From the NCBI RefSeq assembly GCF_041449215.1, contig NZ_JBGNFV010000001.1, positions 2,931,001-2,995,000 of the forward strand: a DNA stretch of 64,000 bases. Direction: 5' to 3'. Shown piece by piece: positions 9,032 to 18,255 of this stretch. The position numbers and the translations under genes are program-made. The DNA is from Roseivirga sp. BDSF3-8 (GTDB taxonomy: Bacteria > Bacteroidota > Bacteroidia > Cytophagales > Cyclobacteriaceae). Below the pieces are notes generated by a model. The model was not told the origin of the DNA and did not search any database. It saw only the letters and a program-made list of their open reading frames with translations. Position 1 is the first letter of the stretch. The number at the start of each line of letters is the position of its first letter.

Positions 9032-12000
9032 ATGACTCGCCAGACTAAGATATCGCTGATCACTTCACTTTCGCTGGTCGCAGGCCTGCTATACTATTTC
9101 TTTGTATACGCCCAAAATCGCGAGGTTTTCCTCCATCGTCAAAACTACCGGATACTCTCACAGATATCTTCCAATCTGGAGCAAAAATTCATCAGCCTCA
9201 AAAAGTCCGCAAGCCGGCAGGGTAAAGATAACCTTTCTGCTGTATTCGAACTCATAGATAAAACTGAACTGGAGCCATGCGGCAATTCCGACTGTGCTAC
9301 TTTCCTCGTAGAGAAATCCAAAGACAGTTTATTCGTCCACTACACCCAAGGCAGGCCAGGCCTCCTGTTTTACTCTGAGAGCTTGAAGGATTCCATGCTC
9401 GTGCGCCTTCCCATTGAGACCCTCCTGCAGGGGCTTCTCAGGCAAAAGTTTGACGAGTACGTCCTGTTCAGAAATGAAAAGGCCATATACTCAACCCTCC
9501 CTTCTGCCTATAATTCCACCTTTTTACATGATACAGTGGCTCATGGCGTATCAGAAATAGCCATAGGCGGATTTAATTATCTCCATTACGAGCAACCTCT
9601 CCGGATGGGCGACAATGCTGAATGGACATTGACAGGACTTAGAGACAAAAGTGCCTTCAACACTGAGAAATTTCGCGTATCCCCTTTCCTCCTTGCCGTT
9701 CTGGCTATTCTTTTCCTGGTATTTACGATGGGCATGCCTTTCATCAAACTCGCCCTGCTTAGCCGAAAGGAACAACTGGATACAAGAGATATACTCTTTG
9801 TAACAGCAGGACTCATACTCGGCAGCATGCTGCTAACCCTTCTGAGCCTGGATTTTCACAGTTACAGCTTTCCTGAACGCGCTAAAACCGAAAACAATCT
9901 CAAAAACCTGAATGAGAAGGTCAGGACCAACTTTACAGCAGAACTGGATAGCATGTATCGTCAGTTGCAGGCGATAGATAAAAACAAGGGGAGAGATGGA
10001 GAATGGAATATGCCCGGATGGTTAGGGGTAACAGCAACCGATGTGATATACCCCTATTTCTTTCAGGTGATATGGATGAATGCCGAAGGCAACCAAAAAG
10101 GCATGCCCAAGTACTCTACCAGCCGGACAATAACACCTAAAATCGATGTTTCAGACAGGGGCTATTTCCGATACCTCAAAGATCCCGAAAAGTACTGGAA
10201 ACTTCCTGGTATGGAAGGAGAGGGGTTTGTGCTGGAACAGATTATTTCCTGGAATACAGGAGAGTACCTCACCGTGATGGGAATTAAGAGCAAAAGTAGC
10301 ATTGGGGCCTACTCATCAGCAATTACCACGCAGATGGTCTCCGTGTCGGATCCGGTGGTGGCCCCGGGGTATTCATTTGCCATAATAGATAGCGAAGGAA
10401 AAGTGCTATACCATTCCGATAGTGAAAAGAGCTATCATGAAAACCTTATCACCGAATCTCAAAATAACGACCACCTCGTATCAGCTCTTCAGGCCCGCCA
10501 CGACAATACCTTTACCATGACCTACATGGGGAGACTCCACCGGGCTTATATACACCCCGTAGAAGGCACACCTCTTTCCCTGGTGACGATGGCTGATTCA
10601 GATTATTTCCGGACCAGCAATACCCTGATTTTAACATCAGTAGGCTTGATGGCCCTTCTGCTTTTTTCTTTATATGGCTATCAGTTTGTGGTAAAAAGAG
10701 TGATCTCATACCGCAAGTCAATGATGGAGTACCAGACCACACAGTTTGGCTGGCTGCGACCTAATGAACAATTAGTTAGAGAATACGGAATGCTCACCGT
10801 CGCCCATGTCCTGCATCTGGTGTTACTTACTATCGTACATTTTCTATACATCAGGAGTGGTCACGGCCAGGTTGTCTTACCCCTCTTTCTGATAGCTCCT
10901 GCGATCGCCGTATTTTTTAGCTTCAGGCAGTTAGGTGTGTTTACCGGGCGGAGTACAGCCAGGGAGGTAAAAGGGATGAATGTCGCAGTACTCAGTACAA
11001 TCCTGCTTGTGTTTCTTCTCAGTATCGCCATCATGAACCTCCGGGCATTTTTGCTTCTATTGTACATACTGCCTGCTTCACTGTTGTATTATCTTGCCCT
11101 ACCTTCCCAGGCTAACAGACACAGACCTATCGGGAGGCTTTCTGTCTGGGTAAACCGCTTCTTTAAGATTAAAAGTAGAAACCGGTATTACGCGTTTCTA
11201 TTGAGCCTTATTACCATCGTTTCCATCGCCCCTGTTTTATCAATCTATGAGGTAACCTATGACAGGGAGCTACTGATCTCCAAGTCTTACGACCTTGTCC
11301 AGATGGGGCGCCATCTGGACAGGCACCTGGCTGAATTTGAAAGCATGACAGAACAAAGGCCTGGGCTGAGAGCCTATGAGAATGGATTCCTTACCCTTAG
11401 TACCTATGGAGATTTCAAAGGAGTGAACTATCGTAAGATACCGCCTGCTAAAATAGATGTCACCTCACCAGATCTGAATGAAAATGAGGATATATACGAG
11501 GTAATCACTCACATCAGACCATTTTTCAATACCCTTGCCCGGGCGAATAATGAAATGATCTGGAGGGCTTCCGCAGACAGTTCCTGGTATAAATTCTTCA
11601 CCAGTGATATAGACAAACTGGAGAAAAGAAATGATGCCAGTTTCAGATCCCTCAGACAACTCGCAGACAAAATGGGCAAGCAGAGTGATGAATTTAAGGA
11701 TACACTTATAGTAGTATACAAAGGACATAGGCCCTCCGATTATGCCTTTCTGTTAGGCTCCGGGATCAAACCCTTTAACCTCGCAAGCAGCAGTGGAAAT
11801 AATGAGAGCTTTGCACTATACAGAAATGGGCTCGCCCGGTTTTTTCTGATGTTTTTTCTGCCTTCGATTATTGGCTTTATCCTCCTCTACAGCATTATTC
11901 GCTTTTGCATACAAAAAATATTTCTCTATCAGCGGCTCCAGAGTCCTGCCCTGTTTTGCACCACGGACCGACTTATTCACCTGCTTGAGCAACACGATAT

Positions 12001-13048
12001 TTTTCTGGTTGGATTGCCTCGTTCAGGCCGCTCCCATATGATCAACCAATTCCGTAAAGACTCCAAACACCAATGTCTCTACGTGGATTTCCGTACCTGG
12101 TCCGATACCGAAACAGATGCGGTAGAGTTAATAAATGGTAAAAAGGTGATTATTCTAGATCACCTGGAGCATGACTGGAATGAAAAAGAGTTCAATGATG
12201 CTAAAATGAAGTTCATATGCCGGATTATCTCTAATAAACAGGATGACCAGCACATCATAATATCTTCAGCATTAGTGCCCCGGCATTTGGGTCTCTTTGA
12301 CGTAGAAGATTCCCCTGAGCTGCATCGCTTTATGTTATTGCTAAACCGGTTTGTGAAGCTTTTCTACCCCCTTAAGGATACCAAAGAGGGATGCCCTTGC
12401 ATAGAAATTGCTGAGAATCACAAATACTGGAAGCGGATATGCTATACCATTAAGCACGAAACCGCACTCGGGTATTACATGAAGGGTCTGCGGGATCCCC
12501 TTATGAACTATTTCCGGGGACTTTTGACCACCGGAAGAGGGGCTCACCTGGAAGAAGAAGTGCTTCTCAAGATCCAAAGCCTGGCTCACCTTTACTATAA
12601 GAGCCTTTGGCAATTTCTCACTACGGAAGAAAAGGTAGTAGTAATAGATATGGCCCGTGACGGACTGGTCAATGATAAAAATATACCCATCATTAATATC
12701 CTGATCAATAAGGGTATATTCCGGTATGATGAAGACCGCAAGATATTGGAAATGATGAATAACAGCTTCCGGAACTTTGTCCTCACCCAGCTTTCAGAAA
12801 AAGAAGAAAAAAACCTTAAGGATAAGATGAAAGGCCATGCTACCTGGAATACATTCAAAATTCCGGCCATCATAATGGTCACCACCATCGTACTCTTTTT
12901 GCTGGCTACTCAGCAAGATACCGTAGAAGAGATTGCCGCATTCGTAGGAGCATCAGCAGCTACCATCACCGTGATTCTCCGCGCCCTCTCAGGCCTGTTT
13001 AATAAAACCCGGACCGCTGGTGATGATGTGGCCGGGGGTACTCCCTAA
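9032..13048 (+). CDS. Large multi-pass membrane sensor with Cache-like ectodomain and cytoplasmic P-loop-like domain
   Basis: This 1338-residue protein is not one I can name. About 12 hydrophobic helices are visible (near 8-26, 217-238, 253-275, 531-550, 588-607, 614-632, 650-690, 719-738, 935-958, 1285-1305 and 1309-1325). The external segment 276-530 resembles a double Cache sensor (DVSDRGYFRYLKDPEKYW near 372-389, then GYSFAIIDSEGKVLYHSD at 446-463). A second external region spans 740-930. The cytoplasmic part (960-1280) has a P-loop-like GLPRSGRS (994-1001, Arg in place of Lys), a Walker B-like VIILDHLE (Asp1043) and a sensor-1-like IIISSA near 1085, suggesting an AAA+/STAND-type NTPase. 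Two closing helices anchor the C-terminus. No kinase, cyclase or methyl-accepting domain was seen. The cupin gene follows after 9 bases. Confidence 0.75.
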   Translation: MTRQTKISLITSLSLVAGLLYYFFVYAQNREVFLHRQNYRILSQISSNLEQKFISLKKSASRQGKDNLSAVFELIDKTELEPCGNSDCATFLVEKSKDSLFVHYTQGRPGLLFYSESLKDSMLVRLPIETLLQGLLRQKFDEYVLFRNEKAIYSTLPSAYNSTFLHDTVAHGVSEIAIGGFNYLHYEQPLRMGDNAEWTLTGLRDKSAFNTEKFRVSPFLLAVLAILFLVFTMGMPFIKLALLSRKEQLDTRDILFVTAGLILGSMLLTLLSLDFHSYSFPERAKTENNLKNLNEKVRTNFTAELDSMYRQLQAIDKNKGRDGEWNMPGWLGVTATDVIYPYFFQVIWMNAEGNQKGMPKYSTSRTITPKIDVSDRGYFRYLKDPEKYWKLPGMEGEGFVLEQIISWNTGEYLTVMGIKSKSSIGAYSSAITTQMVSVSDPVVAPGYSFAIIDSEGKVLYHSDSEKSYHENLITESQNNDHLVSALQARHDNTFTMTYMGRLHRAYIHPVEGTPLSLVTMADSDYFRTSNTLILTSVGLMALLLFSLYGYQFVVKRVISYRKSMMEYQTTQFGWLRPNEQLVREYGMLTVAHVLHLVLLTIVHFLYIRSGHGQVVLPLFLIAPAIAVFFSFRQLGVFTGRSTAREVKGMNVAVLSTILLVFLLSIAIMNLRAFLLLLYILPASLLYYLALPSQANRHRPIGRLSVWVNRFFKIKSRNRYYAFLLSLITIVSIAPVLSIYEVTYDRELLISKSYDLVQMGRHLDRHLAEFESMTEQRPGLRAYENGFLTLSTYGDFKGVNYRKIPPAKIDVTSPDLNENEDIYEVITHIRPFFNTLARANNEMIWRASADSSWYKFFTSDIDKLEKRNDASFRSLRQLADKMGKQSDEFKDTLIVVYKGHRPSDYAFLLGSGIKPFNLASSSGNNESFALYRNGLARFFLMFFLPSIIGFILLYSIIRFCIQKIFLYQRLQSPALFCTTDRLIHLLEQHDIFLVGLPRSGRSHMINQFRKDSKHQCLYVDFRTWSDTETDAVELINGKKVIILDHLEHDWNEKEFNDAKMKFICRIISNKQDDQHIIISSALVPRHLGLFDVEDSPELHRFMLLLNRFVKLFYPLKDTKEGCPCIEIAENHKYWKRICYTIKHETALGYYMKGLRDPLMNYFRGLLTTGRGAHLEEEVLLKIQSLAHLYYKSLWQFLTTEEKVVVIDMARDGLVNDKNIPIINILINKGIFRYDEDRKILEMMNNSFRNFVLTQLSEKEEKNLKDKMKGHATWNTFKIPAIIMVTTIVLFLLATQQDTVEEIAAFVGASAATITVILRALSGLFNKTRTAGDDVAGGTP

Positions 13049-13057
13049 ATTCATTTT

Positions 13058-13435
13058 ATGAGTGACATGAAAAATCCAGTAAATATCCTGCAGAAGTTTT
13101 CCCTATTCACTGACCAATGGTCACCAAAAATCATTGGAGAACTGAATGGTCAATATGTAAAACTCGCACGCCTGAAAGATGAGTTTGTGTGGCACAGCCA
13201 TAAGCACGAGGATGAGCTGTTCATGATCATGAAAGGCACCCTGATCATGGAGTTTCGTGACCGTACTGAAAGGATAGAGGAGGGCGAGATGATCATCGTA
13301 CCCCGTGGTGTGGAGCACTTTCCCAGGACTGAGAATGGTGAAGAGGTGTGGGTGCTCCTTTTTGAGCCAAAAGATACCAAGCACACCGGTGAGGTGGATC
13401 ACCAAAAAACCGTGCGTGATCAGTCTTGGATTTGA
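13058..13435 (+). CDS. Cupin-domain protein
   Basis: This 125-residue single-domain cupin has motif 1 WHSHKHEDELFMIMKG, with His46, His48 (or His50) and Glu53 as likely metal ligands, and motif 2 VPRGVEHFPR with His87. Such proteins bind a divalent metal and act as small isomerases, dioxygenases or sugar-binding proteins; the substrate is not evident. It starts 9 bases after the large sensor gene and is probably cotranscribed with it, so it may serve the same pathway. Confidence 0.88.
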   Translation: MSDMKNPVNILQKFSLFTDQWSPKIIGELNGQYVKLARLKDEFVWHSHKHEDELFMIMKGTLIMEFRDRTERIEEGEMIIVPRGVEHFPRTENGEEVWVLLFEPKDTKHTGEVDHQKTVRDQSWI

Positions 13436-13531
13436 AAAATACTCCCTTCTCTGCCTTAAAATTACATTTTGGCTTCCAAAGACACTAAAAAGCCTAAATT
13501 GCAGCGTTTTATATAAAACTGTTCGCAATCG

Positions 13532-15217
13532 ATGATCAGGTACCTTCTCCTTTTTGTACTCCTGTTGCAGTCGGCCCCCTTTGTACAGGCCCAAAGTACC
13601 AATGCACCCCTTAATCCGGATTACTACCACATAATAGACCGTAACGTGATTAAAGGAGGTACCCTAAATGTGCCCTTTTACACCTCCGTAAAAGCCTATC
13701 AGCGCCAGCATATTGCAGGTTTTGCAGCCTCCTACCCCGATTCTTCCCTGCATTATGATAACCGGAGCCGGTTCAACCGGGCATACCTGCTTCAGGATAA
13801 CTGGGAGTATACCGACACCATACACTGGCAAAGTGAAAAGCCCTTGTGGAATACCTTTTTCCGCAGTAAGTCCGATCTTTACTCAGTCCGTACTAAAGAC
13901 TTTGATTTGCACCTCAATCCTGTATTAGGACTGTTTGCCGGCCGGGAGACAGGCGCAGAAGACCTGCGGTTTATTAATACCAGGGGGCTGCAATTGCGAG
14001 CCACCATCGACGAACGTATAGGAGTGTATACCTTTATCGGGGAAAACCAGATTCGTTTTCCTGACTTCACCCGCCACTATATCCGTCGCCAGAATGTAGT
14101 GCCCGGTGAAGGGTTCTGGAAAGTATACAAGGACGATACCACCGCTTTCGATTTTATTACTGCCAGGGGCTATCTCAGCCTGCGCGTAAGTGACCACGTT
14201 AATCTGCAGTTTGGTCAGGACAGGTTCTTCTTCGGAGATGGCTACCGCAGCCTTATCCTCAGTGATTTCCCTAAAGACTACCTTTTTCTCAAGGTGCAGA
14301 CCAATGTGTGGCGCATAAACTACACCAACCTATTTGCCGAAATGGTCGCCAGAGTGCCGGCCACTTTCAATGGCGCAAAGCCTAATGAGCGGTACCCTAA
14401 AAAATACCTCGCCTTCCACCACCTGGGCGTAAGGCTGCTGGAGAACCTCCAGGTAGGCATTTTTGAAGCAGTTATGTACGGTCAGGAAGATGACAACGGG
14501 ATAGAGCTAAGCTACCTCAACCCCATTATCTTTTACCGTGCCATAGAGCAGCAGAACGGCAGCGTAGACAATGCCATACTTGGTCTGGATGCACGATGGG
14601 ATATACGTAAGCGCTACAGCCTGTATGGACAACTCGTCATAGACGAAGTAGTGCTTGACGAGCTACGCTCAGGCGAAGGCTGGTGGGGCAATAAATTTGG
14701 TGTACAGGCCGGACTCAAATACATAGATGCCTTCGGTATACCTCACCTCGATCTGCAGGCAGAAGCAAACCTGGTAAGGCCCTACACCTACACCCACATT
14801 ACAGATTTTACAAACTATGCCCACTACCGGCAGCCCCTGGCTCACCCGCTCGGAGCCAACTTCAAAGAGTTTGTGGGTATAGCCCGTTATCAGCCCCACG
14901 AACGTATCTGGCTCACAGGCAGGTTGCTTCGTGCCACCTATGGCACAGACACCACCGGAGTCAACTACGGAGGGGATGTCTTTAAAAATTACAATACCCG
15001 AGAGCAGGAATATGGCAATCAGATTGGGCAGGGCATAAGTAATACAGTTACTCAGGCCATGCTGGATGCGCGCTATATGTGGAAGCACAACCTCTTTCTG
15101 GAAGCTTCCTACACACTCCGCAGGCATGAGAGCGACCTGATCGCCTCTCCACAGGATACGCATTTTGTGCAGGCCGGTGTGCGCTGGAACCTTCCGGCCC
15201 GTCAATACGATTATTAA
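13532..15217 (+). CDS. Wzi/RemB-like outer-membrane beta-barrel protein
   Basis: This 561-residue exported protein has a signal peptide ending QSAPFVQAQ near residue 21. The rest is rich in alternating aromatic/polar strands and ends with a predicted strand and terminal Tyr, as in outer-membrane barrels. The segment FGQDRFFFGDGYRSLILSD (near 227-245) followed by FLKVQTN is characteristic of the Bacteroidota Wzi-like capsule-assembly/RemB-like group. A role in surface polysaccharide attachment or gliding is family-based inference. It lies upstream of an MsbA-like exporter on the same strand. Confidence 0.75.
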   Translation: MIRYLLLFVLLLQSAPFVQAQSTNAPLNPDYYHIIDRNVIKGGTLNVPFYTSVKAYQRQHIAGFAASYPDSSLHYDNRSRFNRAYLLQDNWEYTDTIHWQSEKPLWNTFFRSKSDLYSVRTKDFDLHLNPVLGLFAGRETGAEDLRFINTRGLQLRATIDERIGVYTFIGENQIRFPDFTRHYIRRQNVVPGEGFWKVYKDDTTAFDFITARGYLSLRVSDHVNLQFGQDRFFFGDGYRSLILSDFPKDYLFLKVQTNVWRINYTNLFAEMVARVPATFNGAKPNERYPKKYLAFHHLGVRLLENLQVGIFEAVMYGQEDDNGIELSYLNPIIFYRAIEQQNGSVDNAILGLDARWDIRKRYSLYGQLVIDEVVLDELRSGEGWWGNKFGVQAGLKYIDAFGIPHLDLQAEANLVRPYTYTHITDFTNYAHYRQPLAHPLGANFKEFVGIARYQPHERIWLTGRLLRATYGTDTTGVNYGGDVFKNYNTREQEYGNQIGQGISNTVTQAMLDARYMWKHNLFLEASYTLRRHESDLIASPQDTHFVQAGVRWNLPARQYDY

Positions 15218-15283
15218 ACCTGCAAAGTCCCCGCGGCTTAGCCGTGCCTTTTTACGGTTAAAATTGGGTAAATTGCCCCACAA

Positions 15284-17134
15284 ATGAAGACCTACCTACG
15301 TATTTTATCATATGCGCGCCCCATGGGCTGGCTTGGACCTAAGTATGCCATAACCACCCTGATAGCCATCATACTCGGCACCGTGCAGCTTACCATGATC
15401 ATTCCTTTGCTGAACATCCTGTTTGTAAAGCAGCCCTCCCCGGAGGAAATGGAGCGCATGAGACAAGCCCCTGAGTTTACCGGGGCCGACCCCCAGTATT
15501 TTATCGATCTGTTTAACTACTATTTTGTACAGCAGCTCGATAAATACGGCAATATGGGCGCCTTGCAGTACGTCTGCGGTATTGTGATCGTCATTACCCT
15601 GCTTGGAGGTATATTCACCTACCTCTCTAATGTCACCCTCTCCCAGGTGCGGGCCAATGTGATTACAAACCTCAGGATGGACCTTTTTAATAAGGTAAGT
15701 ATGTTGCACCTCGGTTACTTTTCAGATGAACGAAAAGGTGACGTTATGTCACGCGTTACGAACGATATTCAGGAAGTGGAAAAGACCGTAGTGGACAGCC
15801 TTAAGACCGTATTGCGCGATCCCGTGCAGATCATCGTATTCTTTATTGCCCTCTTTTACATATCCGTTAAACTTACCCTGTTCACCATTATTTTTCTGCC
15901 CGTTACCGGCCTTATCATCTCTGAAGTAGTACGCAGGCTCAAGAAAAAAGCCAGGCAGAGCCAGGAGAGCCTTGGCAGAATAGTAGAGATGATAGACGAA
16001 ACAATCAGCGGCATGCGCGTGGTAAAAGCCTTTAATGCCCGGCCTCACATTATCCGTAAATTTGGCAAAGAAGTAGGTCGGTATGCACGCCTCAATGTGA
16101 GCATGGCTCAAAAGAACGAAGCCGCCAGCCCCATTTCCCAGTTACTTGGTGTAGGCGTGGCAGTCGGTATCATTCTTTACGGCGGCCAGCTCATCTTTAC
16201 CGGAGACTCCACCCTGAGTGGCTCAGCCTTTATCGGTTACATCGCCATCTTTATCCAGGTCCTTAATCCCTCCAAAGCTATTTCGCGCTCACTCAGTAAT
16301 ATACAGCGCGGCCTTGCTGCCGGTGATCGTATTTTTCAGACCCTGGACACCGTACCCGCCATACAGGATAGTAATTCGGCAAAAGAGCTCGATGATTTCA
16401 GTCAGCAGATCGAGTTCAGGAATGTCAGCTTTGCCTATGGCGATACGCCAGTCCTCAAAAACATTAACCTCACCGTTTCCAAAGGTAAAATGATAGCCCT
16501 TGTAGGACCTTCCGGTGGGGGTAAATCTACCCTCGCCGATCTTGTGCCTCGCTTTTATGATCCAAAGCAGGGAGGCGTCTACCTGGATGGGCATGACCTG
16601 CGTCACCTTACCCTGGAAAGCATCAGACGCCAAATGGGAGTCGTCACACAGGAATCTATCCTGTTTAACGACACCATTTTCAGTAATATCGCCTTCGGCA
16701 AACCCGAAGCATCGGAAGAAGAAGTGGTACATGCAGCCAAAATTGCCAATGCCCATGATTTTATTACAGCTACCGAACAAGGCTACCAGACCGTAATAGG
16801 AGAGAGGGGAAGTAAGCTTAGCGGAGGACAGCGTCAGCGCCTCAGTATTGCCAGAGCCGTACTTAAAAACCCTCCCATCCTCATCCTCGACGAGGCTACA
16901 TCCGCACTGGACACAGAGAGCGAAAAGCTCGTGCAGCAAGCCCTTACAAGCCTTATGCAGAATCGTACCTCTATCGTGATCGCCCATAGGCTCAGCACCA
17001 TTAAGCATGCTGATGAGATCATTGTGATCCAGAATGGAGAAATAGTAGAGAGAGGTACACATGATCAACTCATGGAAAACCAGGGGATGTATCGCAAGCT
17101 CAATCAGATGCAAATGGCCCACCCTGAGAGTTGA
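15284..17134 (+). CDS. MsbA-like ABC exporter (fused permease and ATPase)
   Basis: This 616-residue half-transporter probably flips lipid or exports a hydrophobic substrate across the inner membrane as a homodimer. The N-terminal part (about 1-340) holds six helices with a roughly 70-residue insertion near helix 1-2. The ATPase follows with Walker A GPSGGGKST (about 408-416), signature LSGGQRQR (about 511), Walker B ILILDEATSALD (about 532) and the switch His in IVIAHRLSTI (about 566). Lipid A export is plausible from similarity, but other substrates are possible. It lies 66 bases after the Wzi-like gene. Confidence 0.9.
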   Translation: MKTYLRILSYARPMGWLGPKYAITTLIAIILGTVQLTMIIPLLNILFVKQPSPEEMERMRQAPEFTGADPQYFIDLFNYYFVQQLDKYGNMGALQYVCGIVIVITLLGGIFTYLSNVTLSQVRANVITNLRMDLFNKVSMLHLGYFSDERKGDVMSRVTNDIQEVEKTVVDSLKTVLRDPVQIIVFFIALFYISVKLTLFTIIFLPVTGLIISEVVRRLKKKARQSQESLGRIVEMIDETISGMRVVKAFNARPHIIRKFGKEVGRYARLNVSMAQKNEAASPISQLLGVGVAVGIILYGGQLIFTGDSTLSGSAFIGYIAIFIQVLNPSKAISRSLSNIQRGLAAGDRIFQTLDTVPAIQDSNSAKELDDFSQQIEFRNVSFAYGDTPVLKNINLTVSKGKMIALVGPSGGGKSTLADLVPRFYDPKQGGVYLDGHDLRHLTLESIRRQMGVVTQESILFNDTIFSNIAFGKPEASEEEVVHAAKIANAHDFITATEQGYQTVIGERGSKLSGGQRQRLSIARAVLKNPPILILDEATSALDTESEKLVQQALTSLMQNRTSIVIAHRLSTIKHADEIIVIQNGEIVERGTHDQLMENQGMYRKLNQMQMAHPES

Positions 17135-17223
17135 TATTTTTCCTTAAAAAATCACATCCCTAAACACTCCGTTGTTTTTACCCGTTGTTTTTCTGATTTT
17201 TGGTCAGGACATTAACCGGCCCC

Positions 17224-17595
17224 ATGAAAAATTTTAAATTCATATTCCTAGCAATCTATTTCCTTTATCACCTGGCGCTCGTGATACTGGTACTCACAAT
17301 AGATAACTCCTTTCAGTTTGTAATGAATAACATGGTACCCGGTGCCTTACTGGGTATGTTGCTCTTTCTGATAAACCTTGGCATGGTCATTACCCTCGTC
17401 TCCCGTTATAAAAAGCGCCTCGGCAAGCTTGAGAAAGAGATACTTGAGGTCAAATCCCGCGTCTATGACCGCGAGAAGAAAGAAGAAGAAATAGACCGGG
17501 ATCTGGAGGCTTTTGGCCGCACCATGTCTGCCGAGGAAAAAAAGAAGAAGCAATTGGGTTCCGGTGACAGTACCGCCGGAGAGGAGAAAGCCTAA
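17224..17595 (+). CDS. Small membrane protein with two helices and a charged coiled-coil tail
   Basis: The frame opens at a TTG (17200), but the ATG at 17224 is the better start, giving 123 residues. Two transmembrane helices are visible (about 3-24 and 39-60). A Lys/Glu/Arg-rich segment follows (about 61-115), probably a cytoplasmic coiled coil. The layout recalls LapA-type proteins, but the similarity is only topological and I do not assign a function. It is followed by a strong terminator at 17617. Confidence 0.7.
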   Translation: MKNFKFIFLAIYFLYHLALVILVLTIDNSFQFVMNNMVPGALLGMLLFLINLGMVITLVSRYKKRLGKLEKEILEVKSRVYDREKKEEEIDRDLEAFGRTMSAEEKKKKQLGSGDSTAGEEKA

Positions 17596-17616
17596 GCCAA
17601 ATCCTAAAGAATAGTC

Positions 17617-17650
17617 AAAGGGCGGATAATACTCCGCCCTTTTGTATTTT
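17617..17650 (+). terminator. intrinsic terminator
   Basis: A perfect 10-bp stem (17617-17626 with 17633-17642) with a 6-base loop is followed by TGTATTTT. It ends the ABC exporter/small membrane protein unit. Its 3' flank ends only about 12 bases before the gmhA start. Confidence 0.8.
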
Positions 17651-17661
17651 AGCGCCCCTAA

Positions 17662-18249
17662 ATGACTAGCATGGCAGATAGCATACACACCATCCAAAAA
17701 GAATTAAAGGAAGCAGCCTCCGTGCTGGATCGCTTCCTGAGTGATCCTGAACACATTAAAAGCATCGAAACCGCCGCTCATCTGATGGCTGAGGCTATCA
17801 GCAACGGTGGAAAAATGATATCCTGCGGAAACGGAGGCAGCCATTGCGATGCCATGCACTTTGCCGAGGAGCTTACCGGTAGATACCGTAATGAGCGCCC
17901 TGCCCTGCCTGCCCTGTGTGCTTCCGACCCCTCCCATATCTCCTGTGTAGGAAATGATTATGGCTTCGAGTATATATTCAGCCGTTTTGTAGAGGCCCAT
18001 GGACGTTCCGGTGATGTGCTGCTTGCCATTAGCACCAGCGGAAACTCCCCCAATGTGCTGCGTGCTGCTGAAACAGCAAGCAAGCAAGGGGTGAAGGTAG
18101 TAGGCCTTACCGGCAAGGATGGAGGTAAACTCGCCCCCCTGTGCGATGTGGAGATCAGAGTTCCCCATAGTGGTTACGCCGATCGTATCCAGGAGATACA
18201 CATCAAGGTCATCCACATACTCATTCTTTTAATAGAAGAAAATATCTGA
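17662..18249 (+). CDS. gmhA: Phosphoheptose isomerase (SIS domain)
   Basis: GmhA converts sedoheptulose 7-phosphate to glycero-manno-heptose 7-phosphate, the first step of LPS heptose synthesis. The 195-residue SIS protein has [20 protein letters not shown] near 54-73, the phosphate-binding STSGNSPNV near 114-122 and the closing helix [14 protein letters not shown] second in-frame ATG lies 9 bases downstream and could be the true start. No gmhB or hldE gene is nearby. comM follows after 6 bases. Confidence 0.93.
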   Translation: MTSMADSIHTIQKELKEAASVLDRFLSDPEHIKSIETAAHLMAEAISNGGKMISCGNGGSHCDAMHFAEELTGRYRNERPALPALCASDPSHISCVGNDYGFEYIFSRFVEAHGRSGDVLLAISTSGNSPNVLRAAETASKQGVKVVGLTGKDGGKLAPLCDVEIRVPHSGYADRIQEIHIKVIHILILLIEENI

Positions 18250-18255
18250 TATTTC

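Noticed and set aside
14669-15283. 204-codon minus-strand open frame
   Set aside because: It overlaps the end of the barrel gene in antisense and has no recognisable features.
16289-17122. 277-codon minus-strand open frame
   Set aside because: It lies wholly inside the ABC exporter gene in antisense; the sequence encodes the conserved Walker and signature motifs on the plus strand, and the minus product shows no coherent fold or family.
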